From the NCBI RefSeq assembly GCF_011395035.1, contig NZ_CP024770.1, positions 1,430,230 through 1,486,271 on the forward strand: DNA of 56,042 nt, read 5' to 3'. The DNA comes from Pantoea cypripedii. GTDB lineage: Bacteria; Pseudomonadota; Gammaproteobacteria; Enterobacterales; Enterobacteriaceae. The notes under the pieces are model-generated. The model worked only from the letters and a program-made list of their open reading frames with translations, searched no databases and had not been told where the DNA came from. Shown piece by piece: positions 36,327 through 44,085 of the stretch (the stretch's first letter is position 1; the number at the start of each line of letters is the position of its first letter). Made by a program: the position numbers and the translations under genes.

Positions 36327-36992
36327 TCAAAGACCAAGCAAGCCAGGAAGCTGACGGAAGTCGGTCAGACGACTTACACCGTAACCGTCAAAGGTGGGTT
36401 CGTGTCCGCGGTCAATAAACGCCTTAGCCATAAAACCGAGGTCGGACGCTGTCATCAGGTCATAACGAAAGCTGGACGAACAGTGCATCATCTGTTCCGG
36501 ACCACAACCCAGCTGGTCGAACATGTACTCGAAAATCTGAGCGCGTGGCTTGTAAGCGCGGGCTTCCTCTGCAGTGTATACGGCATGAAAGTTGGCCTTG
36601 AGATGGGCGACACTGTGAGGGATCAGGTCGGTCATCGAATTCGACAGGATTACTAGCGGAATATGTTGTGAAACCAATTCCAGTGTCTCGACAACATGGG
36701 GATGGGGCTGCCAGCCAGGCACCGCATTATATAGTGCGATGGCGTCAGAGGAGCGGTATTCAACGTGGTGCGCCTTGCAAGCCCGTTGAATTGAGTTCTC
36801 AATGACCTGGATAAAGGGTTTCCACTCGCCTAAAACCTCATCAAGGCGATAGAAGCGGAAGCTTTCCAGAAAAGCGTGCATATGCTGTTCCGGCACGCGA
36901 TCAGTAAAGAGTGTCTTTGCAGTGGGTCCCATTTCAAAGTTAATGAGCGTTCCATAGCAATCGAAACTGATAAATTTCGGCTTAAAAATCAT
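36327..36992 (-). CDS. HAD-superfamily hydrolase, haloacid dehalogenase type II-like
   Basis: The 221-residue protein opens with FISFDCYGTLINFE, the DxYGT nucleophile motif of type II haloacid dehalogenases, and has PLVILSNSM (motif II serine) and the lysine in AYKPRAQIFEYMF. It may act as dehalogenase or phosphatase on a small organic acid. First gene of the four-gene operon; the gene after it begins 38 bases beyond its stop. Its job in a kinase/phospho-lyase pathway is unclear. Confidence 0.85.
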   Translation of the reverse strand: MIFKPKFISFDCYGTLINFEMGPTAKTLFTDRVPEQHMHAFLESFRFYRLDEVLGEWKPFIQVIENSIQRACKAHHVEYRSSDAIALYNAVPGWQPHPHVVETLELVSQHIPLVILSNSMTDLIPHSVAHLKANFHAVYTAEEARAYKPRAQIFEYMFDQLGCGPEQMMHCSSSFRYDLMTASDLGFMAKAFIDRGHEPTFDGYGVSRLTDFRQLPGLLGL

Positions 36993-37157
36993 TTAATTAA
37001 CCCTCTTTTGTTTTACACGTAAGAAGTATATCGAGCTGGCCGAATACAAAATTTCTTAAAATTATGGGAATCGGGTAAGTTCTACTCAATTCTCAGCCAA
37101 TCTCAGCATTTTTAATTTTTATTATTCCTGGCTTTATCTGCATCAGGTGCTCGGCAA

Positions 37158-37475
37158 TTGAAGGCTTTGTGTACATCTGATTATTCTGCGAAGTCTTTAG
37201 GGATGGCTGGATGTTTAAATCAGTCAATGGTGTCGGTTGCCGCTCCTTTGCACTCTTTCCTGGAAGTACCTGTGGCATTGCCCAAAGCGGTTGTTGTCGA
37301 TAAGGCAGAGATTGTTGTTGAAAGGAAGTTGGATAATGCGGTGGCAGAATCGTTCTTTAGCTCGCTTAAAAAGGAGCGTATAAGAAAGCGGATATATGCT
37401 GGATGGCGACGTCAATTGGGTGCGTAGTAATAAACACACTGGGATTCGAAGAATGCCGGTTCGGTTTGTTAAACG
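37158..37475 (+). pseudogene. Degenerate IS3-family transposase remnant
   Basis: One frame reads TSDYSAKSLGMAG...QSMVS and, after an unrelated insert, DNAVAESFFSSLKKER, both taken from the catalytic C-terminal part of IS3-family OrfB. A shift of frame then gives DVNWVRSNK followed by HTGIR, like the VNWYNxxHRHSGI end of such proteins. Stops, an internal insertion and the lack of the N-terminal half show that it is dead. Confidence 0.65.
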
Positions 37476-37480
37476 TTAAG

Positions 37481-37636
37481 GGGAGTGCAGTGCGAGTACG
37501 TGACCCTCACTTCTTCGGGGACAATAGCGCCACAGAGGCGAGTAACCCTTTCCTGTCGACAGCCGAAATGGTGCAGGATCTGCAGGACATCGAGACATAC
37601 GTCCGGGAGCTTCAGACCGTTCGCAAACGCAGCTGA
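37481..37636 (+). pseudogene. C-terminal fragment of an unknown protein
   Basis: About 50 codons in one frame (VRVRDPHFFGDNSATEASN ... VRELQTVRKRS, stop at 37634-37636) directly abut the IS3 remnant. The DNA is G+C-rich and uses codons like the AbiE-PP2C block. It looks like the tail of a gene cut off by the insertion. I do not recognise it. It converges with the PP2C gene. Confidence 0.4.
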
Positions 37637-37645
37637 GGGGCAGGG

Positions 37646-38332
37646 CTAACGCCTTCCGGTGTACTTCAACAGGGCCACGGTGAGATTATCGGGGAGTTCG
37701 CGCTCACCGGCACCCAGCAGGTCGCTGCATTGTTCATGGAGCGCGGCGGGAGTGTCGATGGCGTATATATCGTCTTCACCGAGCTGGCTCCAGAACCCGT
37801 CCGTGCAAACAAGCAGGCGTTCGTTCTCCAGAAAGGGGGCGCTGCACCATGCCAATGTATGAACGGTTCCTGTACCGGCACCCGCCCAGGCGGTGAGCCG
37901 GTTACGCAGAGGGTGATGCCGCAGGGCCTCAGGAGGACAGTGCCCCCGCGCCACGCAACGTTCGGCAAGCGAATGATCGCGCGTTCTGTCGCGGCGAGCC
38001 AGCCAGTAAATCCGCGTATCGCCCAACGTAGCGAAACGATGTTCGTTTTCGTCAGATATCACAAAGGCCACGCTCGCTTTGCCCGGGCTGCTGTCATGTG
38101 CGTTCAGCAGGGCGTTGAGTGTCATGCAGACCGCCTCAGCATCCTGGCCTGAACCGCGCAAGCTGGCTGTCCGCTCTGTCAGCCAGTCTACGAAGTGCGG
38201 GCGGGCGTCGCACTTCGAGAACCCGTCGGCCATCAGAAACAGCGTACACCTTCCGGTCTCTGCCACCTGAAACCGGTCAAGCTGTTCTTCCCGCCCCCCC
38301 TGCAGGCAGAGATGGTAATCACTGCTCAGCAT
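37646..38332 (-). CDS. PP2C-family protein phosphatase linked to AbiE
   Basis: The 228-residue protein has the PP2C metal-site motifs in order: LMADGFSKC, FATLGDTRIYW, LVCTDGFWSQL and DNLTVALL. Such Mg/Mn phosphatases remove phosphate from Ser/Thr. The start ATG 38332 has GGGA in front and lies 14 bases inside the end of the AbiEii gene, so the two are translationally coupled. Similar short PP2C proteins often sit with type VI secretion genes, but none are here. A link to control of the nucleotidyltransferase toxin by phosphorylation is possible but unproven. Confidence 0.78.
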   Translation of the reverse strand: MLSSDYHLCLQGGREEQLDRFQVAETGRCTLFLMADGFSKCDARPHFVDWLTERTASLRGSGQDAEAVCMTLNALLNAHDSSPGKASVAFVISDENEHRFATLGDTRIYWLARRDRTRDHSLAERCVARGHCPPEALRHHPLRNRLTAWAGAGTGTVHTLAWCSAPFLENERLLVCTDGFWSQLGEDDIYAIDTPAALHEQCSDLLGAGERELPDNLTVALLKYTGRR

Positions 38333-39200
38333 GCCGCCATCCCGTGACCTGGCCCCACGGCAGCGCGCGGTAAAACACCGCAATCGCCTCGAAGCTGTCA
38401 TCAAAATCTGGCAGCGCACCGGCAACCTCGCTTGCAAGTAGCGCATATTCCTGTGCGGAGCGTGCGCGGATATCTTCCCGATCGAGTGTTGCCGGGTTTA
38501 CAAACCCAGGATCCAACCGGCCTGCGGACTTTTCCAACAGACTGGTGAGGATGAGCAGTCGGTCCTGGTCGTCCACGGCCACCGAGGACAGCAGCAGGTT
38601 GAGATCGTAAATATCCTGCCTGCGCGAGCGGTTTCTGACCACTTGCTGCATAACGGCGCGAAGCTTTTCGGCTACCAGGTCCGTGAAGCTGTAGGCCAGC
38701 AGATCGTTGTCATCAGCGAGGGCAATGTGGTCGACCGCCAGACTGTGCTCGTTCAGACTGTAGTCAATCTGCACGGTATGGGGGGACTGTCCCTCACGCA
38801 GGCGGCGCATCTCGCCCTCGCTGTTGTTGCGTGCGTAGCCGATTTTTAAAATAAACGCTGGAAAGGTGGCGTTCTCGGCGGGCCGGATGTTCAGGCGCTG
38901 CACCGCGCAGGTGACCTGGTAGGGCAGCTCGGCCGACGCAATCTGCAGCGCTTCATTGAGTTCCCCGCGAAAGGTGTCTTTATCGATATCTGCCAGACGC
39001 ATGCTGGTGGAGAAATCGATGTCCTCTGTGAAGCGCGTGCTGCGGTAGCGCAGACCCAGCAGGATGCCGCCCTTCATTATCATCCGCGGCTTCAGGTACT
39101 CGCTCTCCGCAATGGCCTGAAGCACGATATGCACGGCCTGGCGAAAGGTCACCCTGTCCGCTGGCGCCGCAGCAATCCATTCCTCAATCGTGTATTCCAT
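38319..39200 (-). CDS. abiEii: AbiEii-type nucleotidyltransferase toxin
   Basis: The 293-residue protein has the DUF1814 nucleotidyltransferase core: MKGGILLGLRY, then RFTEDIDFST (Asp60 and Asp62 bind metal) and VQIDYS, and a helical C-terminal part with LVAEKLRAVMQQ. AbiEii is the bacteriostatic toxin of the type IV AbiE system that gives abortive infection against phages; related MenT enzymes modify tRNA. The ATG at 39200 with GGAAAG gives homology from its first residue and sits 13 bases after the antitoxin gene. The open frame extends upstream through the antitoxin region but this is not coding. Confidence 0.9.
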   Translation of the reverse strand: MEYTIEEWIAAAPADRVTFRQAVHIVLQAIAESEYLKPRMIMKGGILLGLRYRSTRFTEDIDFSTSMRLADIDKDTFRGELNEALQIASAELPYQVTCAVQRLNIRPAENATFPAFILKIGYARNNSEGEMRRLREGQSPHTVQIDYSLNEHSLAVDHIALADDNDLLAYSFTDLVAEKLRAVMQQVVRNRSRRQDIYDLNLLLSSVAVDDQDRLLILTSLLEKSAGRLDPGFVNPATLDREDIRARSAQEYALLASEVAGALPDFDDSFEAIAVFYRALPWGQVTGWRHAEQ

Positions 39201-39213
39201 GATCTTTCCGGGC

Positions 39214-40107
39214 TCAGTTGTTAAGGGAGATACACCATACTTCGGAGAACACATTTTTGTAAGGGTTCGACGAGACCAACTTCCGGCTGCCGCCCCGCTG
39301 AACGGTGGCTTTCCACTTATCAATAGTGCGGTGTGAGAGCCCGCAGACCTCTTCAAGCATGTAACCGGTGCGCGCCTTGTCGATCCCCGTGCCCTCCTTC
39401 TCAACAGTTCTGACAATCACTGGCAGATGTTCGGCCGCTCTTTCACGGAACACGTCCTCTACGTGCGCAAAGCCTCCGCAGTGATCCGGTTCTCTGAGCA
39501 TGTCCAGAAACGTCTCGCCGAGGTTGGTGACCCGGATTCCGCCAGATCCGTGAAGCTCAGTCCGCGGGCGGTATCGGATTTTGGTATGCTGGATGAGCGT
39601 TTTCCCGTCGATGTTCCCGTAGGGCGTAAAGCCCCGCGGCAGTAGCGGCGTGACGTTTTTCACGCCAGGCAGACGTGTGTTCAGTTCAGTCTGATGGAGC
39701 TTTCTTGCTGTCGCCAGAGGGGCCTGCGTCACGTGAAGCACGTGCGGGATCCTGTCCGTCAGGCCGTGCCATTCCATCGCCGACAGGTACGACAGATGGG
39801 AATAGGGGGTCAGATCGCAGACCTGCTGCTGTGCTGTGGGCGTATCGCGGTTGCTTATCTGCCAGACGTATCCGTCGATCGCGGGCAACAGGATACCTTG
39901 CTGCAGCATCTCACCCAGCGCCTCGTTCAGGATGCGGGCTTCAGGTTCGGCAGTTTTGATTTTTCCCAGGGGCACATCGTCAAACGTCTTTTCGCGATAT
40001 AGCGTGTAGATATACTCGTGAAATTCGTGCAGCGCGATAACGGGTTTAGGGTGCTGATTCAGTAGCGTCAGACGGATGGATTCACGCAAGGAAATTGTTT
40101 TATTCAT
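39214..40107 (-). CDS. abiEi: AbiEi-type antitoxin and autoregulator
   Basis: The 297-residue protein has an N-terminal winged-helix region (residues about 1-90) and a C-terminal antitoxin domain with LSYLSAMEWHGLTDRIP and LPRGFTPYGN. Family members neutralise the AbiEii toxin and repress their own promoter by binding inverted repeats. Two long palindromes with a shared core lie directly upstream, one covering the -10 box. AGGTG precedes the ATG. Slightly longer than the best-known Gram-positive AbiEi. Confidence 0.88.
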   Translation of the reverse strand: MNKTISLRESIRLTLLNQHPKPVIALHEFHEYIYTLYREKTFDDVPLGKIKTAEPEARILNEALGEMLQQGILLPAIDGYVWQISNRDTPTAQQQVCDLTPYSHLSYLSAMEWHGLTDRIPHVLHVTQAPLATARKLHQTELNTRLPGVKNVTPLLPRGFTPYGNIDGKTLIQHTKIRYRPRTELHGSGGIRVTNLGETFLDMLREPDHCGGFAHVEDVFRERAAEHLPVIVRTVEKEGTGIDKARTGYMLEEVCGLSHRTIDKWKATVQRGGSRKLVSSNPYKNVFSEVWCISLNN

Positions 40108-40114
40108 GTAACAC

Positions 40115-40153
40115 CTGACAGCGTATAAGTCCTTAGGACTTATACGCTGTCAG
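40115..40153 (-). promoter_or_regulatory. 39-bp perfect palindrome over the abiE promoter (operator 1)
   Basis: CTGACAGCGTATAAGTCCT (40115-40133), a central T, then the exact reverse complement to 40153. The core GTCCTTAGGAC is shared with the second palindrome. The abiE -10 box lies inside, so binding here would block RNA polymerase. The site ends 8 bases before the antitoxin ATG. Confidence 0.75.
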
Positions 40154-40167
40154 CTATAATTTGTCAA
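40139..40167 (-). promoter_or_regulatory. Promoter of the abiEi-abiEii-PP2C operon
   Basis: On the minus strand, a perfect -35 TTGACA (40162-40167) and -10 TATAAG (40139-40144) stand 17 bases apart. The expected start site leaves a leader of about 25 bases. The -10 is covered by operator 1, so strong repression is expected. Confidence 0.7.
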
Positions 40168-40226
40168 CTTTCCCGATTCGACATTCTGCTCTGAGACGCT
40201 GAATTTTAAGGGGTTGAAAATTTCTG

Positions 40227-40283
40227 TTGACAACATGTAGCTATGCAATACAAAATGTCCTTAGGACATTTTGTATTGCATAG
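40227..40283 (+). promoter_or_regulatory. 43-bp perfect palindrome (operator 2) over an opposing promoter
   Basis: The palindrome spans 40241-40283: 21 bases, a central T, and the exact reverse complement, with the same core GTCCTTAGGAC as operator 1 but different arms. On the plus strand a perfect -35 TTGACA (40227-40232) is followed after 16 bases by TACAAA (40249-40254), inside the palindrome. The layout mirrors the abiE promoter. Centres of the two palindromes are 128 bases apart. No intact gene follows to the right. Confidence 0.6.
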
Positions 40284-41161
40284 TTAATGAGTTAATTTTA
40301 TTCTGCCACCATCATCAGCTTTCCATCATTCAAAACGTCGACCTGATTTTGGTGCTGGAGCAGCAGTAGATCATTGAGCAGATTAATGACCAGCAACTAC
40401 TGGCTGCAGGCGGTAGTTATGCTGATTTCTGGTATGCACGTTAGCGCACAAGGCTGGCGTCTGCATTAGAGTACAGGGTTAATGAAGCTCAAGATCATTT
40501 TAACCAGTGTTCAGGCACCATCATCGCTACTACCTAATGTGGAGCTTACACCCGGCCTGTTGAGCCACGGTTTCCTCATATCAATACATGAATGATCTCC
40601 CGAAGGACCAGAAAAAATCTGTACATCCGGAAGTGACGAAATCCAAGGAGCGATATTGTGTTGCTGACAGTGACTGGAAGACTGCCTAACGGACACGTTG
40701 ATTTGATGTTGTTGGAACAACGGATTTGGTGATGGTCGCGGGATGGAATCTATAAGTAATGCGATATCCGCAAAGAGCCTGATATTTATTACGTCGTTTG
40801 ACGACGGCAGACATAGTTGCCTGGATGTACCGATTGGAGATATGGGGGGCTACACCAGCTGCTGAAGCATGTAAGAGTCATTATGCTGAATGGCGGCATC
40901 AACTGGGGTCCGCAGTAATAAATACACTGGGATGAGCGTAGGCCATTGCAATTTACGAAAAAATAACTGAGGGGAGAGTTTTAAAAGTGTTAACTATTTC
41001 TCTCATATTCTTATCTTAGCTGACGTTTATAGTTTTTCCCCATTAGCGACTAAATAAATAACTCTTTATGCGCTAAAGATTTTCATAAGTGTACTCTTTT
41101 GAACTGTCTCAACTACCATTTTTTTACTAACCCCTCACAAATGATGATAAGAGGTAAAATA
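40284..41161. other. Region without an intact gene, right of the abiE control region
   Basis: About 880 bases with only short, interrupted frames. The second IS3-like remnant (40880-40975) lies within it. The rightward promoter at operator 2 would transcribe into this stretch, so the gene it once served may have been lost. From about 40970 the DNA becomes AT-rich and leads to the next gene. Confidence 0.5.
40880..40975 (+). pseudogene. Second IS3-like 3'-end remnant, imperfect direct copy of that near 37.4 kb
   Basis: TATGCTGAATGGCGGCATCA here and TATGCTGGATGGCGACGTCA at 37396-37415 are clearly related, and similarity continues through AGTAATAAA-ACACTGGGAT and ends near GGGGAG. Both are in the same direction. 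The protein it once encoded would end like an IS3-family OrfB; this copy is interrupted by stops. Confidence 0.5.
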
Positions 41162-42535
41162 ATGAAATGGTCTTTTGCAATTATTCTTAGTCTGTTATTA
41201 CCGCTCTATGTGAAACCCGTCAATGCTGAGCCTATTACTGCTTTTATGGTAAGTAAAATGTTGCAGGACGCATTGCAAGGGTTACAGGACTCAATTGAGA
41301 CGGCTGGAGGGGAGGTCAAGGGGGCGGGTAATTCCCTTCAAAAAAATGCTCAGAATGTTTTAGTTGATATAAACAGAGTCCTTGGTTCAAACATGAATAC
41401 CGCTTTTGATCGATTAGATGCCACACAGCGAAAACTTTTAACGGATGCCCAGAAATTGACGTTACTAATTGAAAAGTCCACTAAGGAAGTTGCATCTCAT
41501 AGCTTCAATGAAGCTCGACTTTCTATAGGTGATGCTGATATATTGGCATATAATGTAACTTATTCATTACCCTGTAGAGATCAGGTGCCAAGAATCGTTT
41601 ACTGGACACCACAAAAAATAATTTTTAATGGAGATGAGGTGCTGGTTACGGTCAGAGGAAATTTTCTAAATAACGATTCAGAAATCAGGGTCAAACTTGA
41701 TAATGTTGACGTTCCAATTATGGCCCGGACTGACAACGAGATGTCATTTGTTATTCCTGGAAACGCCATTAAGACGGTTCAAACACTTCAGACAGTGAGT
41801 TTTACGATTTCCGGACTAAAAAAACGTATCAGAAGAGATGGGATCTTGAATGCATTGCTGGGGTGTAAAGTTAGCGTCGAGCCAGCGCAACCACAACAAA
41901 TCGCAGTGGTTGTCAGACCAGCGACTATTTTTACATTGGACGCAACCATAACGGCTTCTGAAAGCATATGGAGTCCGACTTATGTTGCCTATATAACACA
42001 ACCAAAATTTTATCGAGAAACCGGGTCGGGTGGAAACAGCGATGTATCTGAACAATATTGTCTGAAGTCTGATGAGATCGTGGATAGATATGAGTTAACT
42101 GCGACCAATAAGGGTGGGCGAAGTAGTGTTGGACCAGCAGTATTAAGTGGAGATAGATGTGTTTTTGTGCCTGCCCGCGTGGTTGGCAATGGAAAAGATG
42201 GTTTAGGTATTAGCAAGGGAGGAGGGAATATAGGATATATACTGACTATTTATGGTAAGCGTCTTATGGTATCAAAGCTTGCTGAAAAAGACTTTCATCA
42301 GGTTGCTAATTCTTCGAATAATATTGTTACATTCAGTTATCCTTATGATTTTGATAAGGGTAATGTATCCTGGAAATATACGGTCAGAATTTTAAGTTCA
42401 CAAGGTTCTAAAGTCTTAAGTGATGACACCTTAACGAATGTCACGCCTCTATCTCCTACGGGGGCTAGCGTCGATTTTAAAGATGGAGTCATGTCAATAT
42501 CTCTTCCGGGTGAACAGCAATGGAATAACTTATAG
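41162..42535 (+). CDS. Exported protein of unknown function with an IPT/TIG-like segment
   Basis: The 457-residue protein has a clear signal peptide (FAIILSLLLPLYV, cleavage probably after NA before EPITA). Residues about 25-125 are helical and may form a coiled coil. About residues 145-230 (PRIVYWTPQKIIFNGDEVLV, VRGNFL) resemble an IPT/TIG immunoglobulin-like fold; further beta-rich segments follow. ATG 41162 has AGAGG 7 bases upstream. The gene is AT-rich compared with its neighbours, so probably of separate origin. It stands alone between AbiE and Shango. I do not recognise the family. A surface, adhesin-like or effector role are options without evidence. Confidence 0.7.
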   Translation: MKWSFAIILSLLLPLYVKPVNAEPITAFMVSKMLQDALQGLQDSIETAGGEVKGAGNSLQKNAQNVLVDINRVLGSNMNTAFDRLDATQRKLLTDAQKLTLLIEKSTKEVASHSFNEARLSIGDADILAYNVTYSLPCRDQVPRIVYWTPQKIIFNGDEVLVTVRGNFLNNDSEIRVKLDNVDVPIMARTDNEMSFVIPGNAIKTVQTLQTVSFTISGLKKRIRRDGILNALLGCKVSVEPAQPQQIAVVVRPATIFTLDATITASESIWSPTYVAYITQPKFYRETGSGGNSDVSEQYCLKSDEIVDRYELTATNKGGRSSVGPAVLSGDRCVFVPARVVGNGKDGLGISKGGGNIGYILTIYGKRLMVSKLAEKDFHQVANSSNNIVTFSYPYDFDKGNVSWKYTVRILSSQGSKVLSDDTLTNVTPLSPTGASVDFKDGVMSISLPGEQQWNNL

Positions 42536-42644
42536 CCAGGATAAGCATGCTATTTGCTATAGAGAAGAGGTTGCCTGACCTTTAGATTATGATGGCTTCG
42601 CCCGTTAGTTGATGGAACTCACTCTCACTCCGCTTTGTTAACAT

Positions 42645-42665
42645 ACAGCCGCCTCTGGCGGCTGT
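42645..42665 (+). terminator. Terminator after the exported-protein gene
   Basis: ACAGCCGCC (42645-42653) pairs with GGCGGCTGT (42657-42665) around a TCT loop, with TTAAC after it, 109 bases after the stop. Strong G+C stem, short T run. Confidence 0.65.
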
Positions 42666-42694
42666 TTAACTGAATGTTCTGGTAAATTACGTGA

Positions 42695-42817
42695 TCAGAT
42701 TTTATTTTCGGTAGACGGATGAGTGAAAGTTGCTTCAGAACATCCGAGTTCTCTGGCCAATTTCCCTTTCTTTCCTTTGACCTCTTTCGCGATATCATCT
42801 GGTAAGTCTGCCCACAT
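42695..42817 (-). CDS. Possible tiny protein or gene tail
   Basis: A 40-codon frame (MWADLPDDIAKEVKGKKGKL then ARELGCSEATF) has helix-turn-helix-like wording (LARELGCSEAT). Upstream, the frame stays open for 16 more codons and then meets a stop, so it is more likely a degenerate fragment of a DNA-binding protein than an intact gene. No convincing ribosome site was seen. Confidence 0.25.
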   Translation of the reverse strand: MWADLPDDIAKEVKGKKGKLARELGCSEATFTHPSTENKI

Positions 42818-43187
42818 AGTTAATCCTGGTGTGGTTTTTTGTTCAATTACATCAATGGTGGGTAGCTTTGGGGAAGATCAGGCAGTTTATATCATGGTAA
42901 AGGCTCATATTTCAGACTCCATTCCGCTAGCATTTGCGTTAAAAAGTTCATAACACGGGTTAGATACTCTGCAGACCATTTTCCCCCATTGTCATTTGGT
43001 TGCTAACTTTTCATTTCCACACTGTCATTCCTTACAGTTAACCTCTGAATAAATCTGTACTGGTTTATTCAAAGGGAGGTTATTTATGATTCGTAATCAT
43101 CATATTTGATTATAGCATTTTCAATGCAGGGATAAATTTTCTCGCCAGCATGATCTGCCGGTAAGAACTTTCTGGAGTGTTGGTTCA
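42818..43187. other. Non-coding accessory DNA
   Basis: No gene is supported. The stretch contains the inverted repeat at 43040-43081 and otherwise only short interrupted frames. Confidence 0.4.
43040..43081. repeat. Imperfect inverted repeat
   Basis: AACCTC-TGAATAAA (43040-43053) and TTTATTCA ... GAGGTT (43064-43071, 43076-43081), with a 10-base loop and a 4-base bulge. It could be the end of a lost mobile element or a transcript hairpin; nothing links it to a gene. Confidence 0.4.
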
Positions 43188-43382
43188 TTAGCACATGTCT
43201 CTTATATTTTGTTCCTCAATAAGCCAGGCAGCAGCATTCCCGGCCAATTCTCTAAGTAATGCGGCAAGAGACGATAATTCATCATCAGACATCTTGTTTG
43301 GGTAGCATTCTATCATCAGGCATATAATTTCAGCTTGCTGCGCCTTTTTTGCGGCCTGATAAAGAGTTATATCTCGGGGCAT
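43188..43382 (-). CDS. Small protein of unknown function (second of a pair)
   Basis: A 64-residue, mostly helical protein (MPRDITLYQAAKKAQQAEII ... LAALLRELAGNAAAWLIEEQ). Its ATG lies 16 bases inside the preceding tiny gene in another frame, with GGAGTTGAGAG in front, so the two are translationally coupled. No domain recognised. Helical size and pairing are reminiscent of small accessory or antitoxin-like proteins, but there is no motif to prove that. Confidence 0.55.
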   Translation of the reverse strand: MPRDITLYQAAKKAQQAEIICLMIECYPNKMSDDELSSLAALLRELAGNAAAWLIEEQNIRDMC

Positions 43383-43564
43383 TCTCTCAACTCCATGTCG
43401 ATTGCGATAGCATCTGCCAGATCCTCAAGCAGGGTGGATAAAACATCTATCATGTCCGGGACATTTCCATCATCACTGCTTAATGTTTGTTGCCAGAGTG
43501 ATAAAACGGTCTGCACTTGCATAATTCTTTGCATGACTATATGCATAGGGATTTTCTTATTCAT
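43367..43564 (-). CDS. Small protein of unknown function (first of a pair)
   Basis: A 65-residue helical, acidic protein (MNKKIPMHIVMQRIMQVQTV ... LLEDLADAIAIDMELRE). The ATG at 43564 is chosen because GGAGG (43571-43575) is 6 bases upstream, a very strong ribosome site. Two inverted repeats precede it (43579-43598 and 43637-43671). Both proteins of the pair share a helix-rich design and a LxxLLxxLAxxxA-like pattern, so they may be distant duplicates. Function unknown. Confidence 0.6.
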   Translation of the reverse strand: MNKKIPMHIVMQRIMQVQTVLSLWQQTLSSDDGNVPDMIDVLSTLLEDLADAIAIDMELRECPEI

Positions 43565-43578
43565 AGGCAACCTCCATG

Positions 43579-43671
43579 TTTCACAAAGAAATGTGAAATT
43601 CCTACAATACCAAGTTAGATCTCATATGCTTCAGGATATCAAAGATGAAGAAGACCAATTCATCTTTGATA
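43579..43671 (-). promoter_or_regulatory. Two inverted repeats upstream of the small-gene pair
   Basis: TTTCACA (43579-43585) and TGTGAAA (43592-43598) flank a 6-base loop just upstream of the ribosome site. TATCAAAGATGAA (43637-43649) and its exact complement TTCATCTTTGATA (43659-43671) form a 13-bp stem with a 9-base loop. Either could be an operator of an autoregulated pair, or a transcript hairpin. Confidence 0.5.
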
Positions 43672-44085
43672 GTATGACTCATTGAGAATGATTAAAGTGT
43701 GAACCCCGGCAATTAATCACTCTATTAATAATCGATAAGGTTGTTTATCAGTTATTTATTTAGGTTGCGTTGAGGAAAAACCAGTATTGCTCTATCGCAA
43801 ACGTGGCCCTGGCTGTGCTGTTAGCCGTGGGGCAACTATCCAGGCCTGAATGCACACAAATCTTCGCCCTATCTGCCTGGTCAAAATTTTCATCAGCAAT
43901 TGACCGGGTACTTGAGATTTTTGCTCATAGTTTGATGTTGTCGGCTGCTTGTCTTAACGATTACTTTTCAATTGAACATTTATCTCTTCAGTATTATTTT
44001 AGGATCATTCTGGTATTTTTTGGCGTGAATGTCTGACTGATTAGCAAGTTAGAGCCTCGCCAGTCGTCATTAAGGATGATTTGCC
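43672..44085. other. Gap before the Shango genes
   Basis: No gene is well supported. A frame from a TTG at 43770 (88 codons) lacks a good ribosome site and known motifs. The gap must contain the rightward promoter of the Shango operon, but I could not pick a convincing one. Confidence 0.4.

Noticed and set aside
40511..40720. 69-codon minus-strand frame to the right of the abiE control region
   Set aside because: No ribosome site and no recognisable protein; lies in DNA with IS remnants.
43770..44036. 88-codon frame from a TTG before the Shango genes
   Set aside because: No usable ribosome site, no recognisable motif, and AT-rich DNA can stay open by chance.
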